The notes below the pieces were generated by a model, which saw only the letters and a program-made list of their open reading frames with translations, did no database searches and was not told the origin of the DNA. The position numbers and the translations under genes are program-made. A stretch of DNA of 64,000 nt from Flavobacteriaceae bacterium UBA3591 (GTDB taxonomy: Bacteria > Bacteroidota > Bacteroidia > Flavobacteriales > Flavobacteriaceae), in contig DFMO01000012.1 in assembly GCA_002375695.1 (NCBI GenBank), positions 1 through 64,000 on the forward strand, written 5' to 3'. Positions 61,230-64,000 of this stretch are shown piece by piece. Position 1 is the stretch's first letter. Every line of letters starts with the position of its first letter.

Positions 61230-61883
61230 TTAGTTTTTATGAGTCATCGCCGAAAGCATTCCACCATACACACCGTTCAATGAAGAAAGGTTTGTAGATA
61301 AGTTTTGCATTTGCTGCTTAAGTTGCTCGGCATTTTCTGCGATTGCTTGGTTTGCTTCAGTTTGACGGCTTGCCGATTCAATTTGCACTTTATAAAGGCT
61401 GTTTAATGAATCCATTTGTGCAGCAGCAAGCGCCATTTCTTCGCTATACTTTTTAGTAGAGCTCATTGCTTCGGCAGTAGGAGCCATACTTTTAGTAGCC
61501 CCTTCAAAAGATCGAATACTAGTTGTTAGGCTGTTCATTAATTCAGCATCGATACGAGCGTCCTTTAACATATCATCTAGTTTTTTAGACAAAAGACCTT
61601 GAGTGTCTTCAGTTTCTTTAGCAACTGCTTTTTTCTTAGTACTTGCGCCTCCTGCTAGTTCTGGATAAACCAATGACCAATCCAGATCCTCGTCTACCGG
61701 CTCAAAAGCAGAAATCGCGAAAATAATTGCTTCAGTAATAAGTCCGATTGCCAAAAGAACACCACCGTTTAACGGACCTAATTCCCAGTGAAGAATTTTG
61801 AAAAGTGCTCCAATAATTACTATCGATGCTCCAAGGCCGTAGGCCATATTAAATAATTTCTTTGAAGATTTTGATTGTGCCAT
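61230..61883 (-). CDS. gldL: Gliding motility/T9SS motor protein GldL
   Basis: 217 residues. Two N-terminal membrane helices: LFNMAYGLGASIVIIGALFK and GVLLAIGLITEAIIFAISAF, the second with the conserved glutamate that carries protons. The rest is cytoplasmic coiled coil. Stator ring of the GldL-GldM motor. Confidence 0.95.
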   Translation of the reverse strand: MAQSKSSKKLFNMAYGLGASIVIIGALFKILHWELGPLNGGVLLAIGLITEAIIFAISAFEPVDEDLDWSLVYPELAGGASTKKKAVAKETEDTQGLLSKKLDDMLKDARIDAELMNSLTTSIRSFEGATKSMAPTAEAMSSTKKYSEEMALAAAQMDSLNSLYKVQIESASRQTEANQAIAENAEQLKQQMQNLSTNLSSLNGVYGGMLSAMTHKN

Positions 61884-61967
61884 AATACTTAATGTTTTGT
61901 TGAGTTTTTAGTTTAAGGTTTGATTGAGTTTAATAAAAAAGGTTTTGAATTTAAAAAAAAAGGGATA

Positions 61968-63341
61968 TTAGCGAGCATCGCCAAAGTTGTTATTTAAAAC
62001 TACGTCTGTCCCCATATAATCTTGAACAGTTCTAAAGCCAATATAACTTCTAGCCGAATCTGCATACTCGTAGTCGCGAGTACTAACTTGTAAAAAGTAA
62101 GCTACATCTTTCCAAGAACCACCGCGAACAACTTTGCGCATATTGTCTTTATCGTTGACATTTGGATTCATAGTAGACGAATAGTTGTATGATGCAGGAT
62201 CGTAAGATGATGCTACCCACTCGGCCACATTACCAGACATATTATACAAGTTAAATTCGTTTGGCTCATAACTTTTAGCTTCTACAGTGTATAACGCTTG
62301 GTCTGCCGCATAATCTCCACGTAATGGCTTAAAGTTGGCCATAAAACAACCGCGGTCGTTTTTAGCATATGGGCCACCCCACGGGTAGGTAGCAGACTCT
62401 AAGCCGCCACGAGCTGCGTACTCCCACTCTGCCTCACCTGGGAGACGGAAAGAATTGACAAAGTTTTTCTTTTTAGATTTTTGGTATGCGTTTTTATACA
62501 ACGTTCTCCACGCACAAAATGCTTTAGCTTGCTTCCAGTTTACCCCAACAACTGGGTAATCACCATATGCTTGATGCCAAAAATAATCGTTGTGCATTGG
62601 CTCATTATAAGAATAATTAAAGTCTTTAATCCAAACTGTAGTATCTGGATAAATCATTAATTCTTCCTTTTTAATAAAATCTTTTCTTCGCTTGGTTTTG
62701 TCGCGAGCTGCTGCTTCAATATCCATATAGGTATATTGAAATTTAAGCTTACTTACATCGATAGTACGTTGACCGTTGTATGCTTCCTCAATAGGAATAT
62801 ACATCGTGTCCATAACTTCAGAGTAATACTCATCTGGGTATTCTGAAGTATCCCAAATAATATCTACTTTATCGTTAAGCTTTCTACCCGCGTAGTAATC
62901 TTCGCCCATCCCAAAGTAATTGTCGTACATATACTGTTGGTACGGCGTCATTTCTTCATTTTCTTGGTCAACGAAAGCAAACTCTCCAATACCACCATCA
63001 CCTGGTGTAGCTCCAACCATATCTGCTTGAATAGCTAAACGTAAGCGCACTGTAGAATCTCTTACCCAATTTACAAATTGACGGTACTCTGAGTTAGTAA
63101 TTTCAGTTTCGTCCATATAAAAAGAACGAACGGTAACGGTTTTAGTTGGCGCATCATTTACGGCAACAAAATCGTCATCGCTTTTACCCATAATGAATGA
63201 GCCACCCGGTACGAGTGTCATTCCATAAGGTTTTTGAGGATACCATTTTTTACCTTTTACCCCAACCAATTCGCCTCGGTCTCCAGAGTTACAACTGAAC
63301 AAAAAGGCAACGATCGCAGTTAATGCAATAAACTTCTTCAT
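61968..63341 (-). CDS. gldK: Gliding motility/T9SS lipoprotein GldK
   Basis: 457 residues from ATG 63,341 (MKKFIALTAIVAF); a frame-extending start at 63,398 would precede the signal sequence. Lipobox FLFSC marks an outer-membrane lipoprotein. The body is an FGE-sulfatase-like fold: SFIMGKSDDDF, DETEITNSEYRQFVNWV, GVNWKQAKAFCAWR and the C-terminal FRTVQDYMG; the formylglycine-generating cysteines are not all present, as usual in GldK. Ring component with GldN. Starts the gldKLMN operon, 85 bp before gldL. Confidence 0.94.
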   Translation of the reverse strand: MKKFIALTAIVAFLFSCNSGDRGELVGVKGKKWYPQKPYGMTLVPGGSFIMGKSDDDFVAVNDAPTKTVTVRSFYMDETEITNSEYRQFVNWVRDSTVRLRLAIQADMVGATPGDGGIGEFAFVDQENEEMTPYQQYMYDNYFGMGEDYYAGRKLNDKVDIIWDTSEYPDEYYSEVMDTMYIPIEEAYNGQRTIDVSKLKFQYTYMDIEAAARDKTKRRKDFIKKEELMIYPDTTVWIKDFNYSYNEPMHNDYFWHQAYGDYPVVGVNWKQAKAFCAWRTLYKNAYQKSKKKNFVNSFRLPGEAEWEYAARGGLESATYPWGGPYAKNDRGCFMANFKPLRGDYAADQALYTVEAKSYEPNEFNLYNMSGNVAEWVASSYDPASYNYSSTMNPNVNDKDNMRKVVRGGSWKDVAYFLQVSTRDYEYADSARSYIGFRTVQDYMGTDVVLNNNFGDAR

Positions 63342-63375
63342 AGGTATTTTGGTTAAATTTTGAGATTCAAGGGCG

Positions 63376-63406
63376 TAAACGTATCTATAAAAATTCAAAA
63401 AAACAA
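63376..63406 (-). promoter_or_regulatory. Candidate promoter of gldKLMN
   Basis: On the minus strand TACGTTTA (63,383-63,376), a 7 of 8 match to TAnnTTTG, with TTG (63,406-63,404) 20 bp upstream. Positioned 35 bp before the gldK start. Weak, not verified. Confidence 0.35.
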
Positions 63407-63455
63407 TTTTTTTTTTGAAAATTCATTGATACCTACCTCTACTTGCTTACTTAAA

Positions 63456-64000
63456 TTATACTTCATTCTTATAGCGGGCTTTCAACCACCTTTCAGGAAT
63501 TTCCTGATTACATGCACCCAAATATTCGCCATAGGTACAAGGTATTAACGCACGGCTTTTTAATTTATTATTAACATTTGAAATAAATGGCAAAACAATC
63601 CACCAACGCTCTGTTTTATTACTCTTTTTAAACTCTAAAACTTCATCATCTATAGGCACTTTATACGTTGTGAAGCTTTTCTCGTCGTTAAAATCGCCAT
63701 CATCTACTCTAAAATTATAGCCTTCTATAAAATACCAAAGTATTTGCGCTATTAACATAGCCCCACTTTTACTGTCTATAGAATCGCTTAATTCATAAAC
63801 TCCAAACGACTTGACTTTGTTACTTATACCTGCATAACGGGCGATAGCACATATTTCGCGACCGTCAAAACCATTTGGGCTATAATTGTTTCTATAACTC
63901 AATTCAGAGCTTTTTATTGCAGTGGCATCGAGAGTCACCATATCGGCATCGCGAATAATGGGCTCTACCATAGTAATATCGGCCGTAACTTCGCCTAAAC
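63456..64000 (-). CDS. Formimidoylglutamase/arginase family protein, 5' end outside window
   Basis: Frame open to the window edge; the N-terminal portion is missing, and the reading LGEVTADITMVEPIIRDADM continues before the in-window ATG. PIIRDADMVTLDATAIKSSE and SPNGFDGREICAIARYAG, then SFGVYEL are the metal-site and substrate-site blocks of the ureohydrolase family, in the form found in flavobacterial formimidoylglutamases. Expected to hydrolyse N-formimidoyl-L-glutamate in histidine breakdown, or a related amidine. Divergent orientation is not seen: same strand as gld genes, 114 bp upstream of gldK. Confidence 0.82.
   Translation of the reverse strand, partial: LGEVTADITMVEPIIRDADMVTLDATAIKSSELSYRNNYSPNGFDGREICAIARYAGISNKVKSFGVYELSDSIDSKSGAMLIAQILWYFIEGYNFRVDDGDFNDEKSFTTYKVPIDDEVLEFKKSNKTERWWIVLPFISNVNNKLKSRALIPCTYGEYLGACNQEIPERWLKARYKNEV

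Overview
The window reads as chromosome of a member of the Flavobacteriaceae (Bacteroidetes). The strongest sign is a complete gldK-gldL-gldM-gldN gliding/type IX secretion operon at 58,685-63,341. AT-rich intergenic DNA, TAnnTTTG-type -7 promoter boxes, an RteC regulator and many flavobacterial families (DUF2141, DUF983, PhnA, M1 peptidase, formimidoylglutamase) agree with this. Genus cannot be fixed from the sequence alone.

Region 1 (1-36,137) is accessory DNA ending beside tRNA-Leu(UAG); its left end lies outside the window. (a) 1-17,846 holds 17 co-directional, tightly packed genes: type II NADH dehydrogenase (5'-truncated by the window), amino-acid permease, type II (archaeal-type) GAPDH, class I aldolase, dicarboxylate symporter, 6-phosphofructokinase, D-lactate dehydrogenase, UspA, an ATP-cone/Mrr-like nuclease, a beta-CASP RNase, an archaeal-type AMP/thymidine phosphorylase, PRPP synthetase, two proteins of unknown function beyond a third small one, a CopB ATPase and an MFS pump. 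It looks like a portable alternative lower-glycolysis, fermentation, nucleotide and metal-tolerance cassette. (b) 17,909-24,384 is a mobile-element core: RteC, repeats that may be its operator, an excisionase-like protein, a replication/transfer pair, an AbiEi/AbiEii toxin-antitoxin pair with repeated inverted-repeat operators, and ParB. (c) 24,714-35,750 is one leftward 14-gene operon: TetR, TolC, HlyD, lipoprotein, two ABC ATPases, two ABC permeases, LOG, a membrane protein, DUF2141, an OMPLA-like phospholipase, a second ATP-cone/nuclease and a Pycsar-effector-like membrane protein. Directly repeated ~190-bp sequences lie just outside both ends of it. No integrase, relaxase or tra genes are in view.

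Region 2 (36,205-49,135) is mostly ordinary chromosome: tRNA-Leu, an Asp/Asn beta-hydroxylase-like protein, an M20 peptidase, two tandem TolB-like/TPR proteins, PhnA, an M1 peptidase, a PLP enzyme, a zinc-finger/FAD-monooxygenase fusion and a 50-residue Pmp3-type membrane protein.

Region 3 (about 49,270-52,984) is a small islet at the 3' end of an initiator tRNA-Met gene. A decayed copy of the tRNA 3' half plus an orphan terminator marks its far end. It carries a visibly GC-rich two-gene cassette (including a RuvC-fold protein) and a convergent two-gene unit: an HNH endonuclease followed by an ApeA-like HEPN ribonuclease, the best candidate for an under-described defence system.

Region 4 (52,984-64,000) is core chromosome: tRNA-fMet, an AsmA-like protein, a CPXCG protein, an ABC-F ATPase, DUF983, an FAD oxidoreductase, gldNMLK and a truncated formimidoylglutamase.
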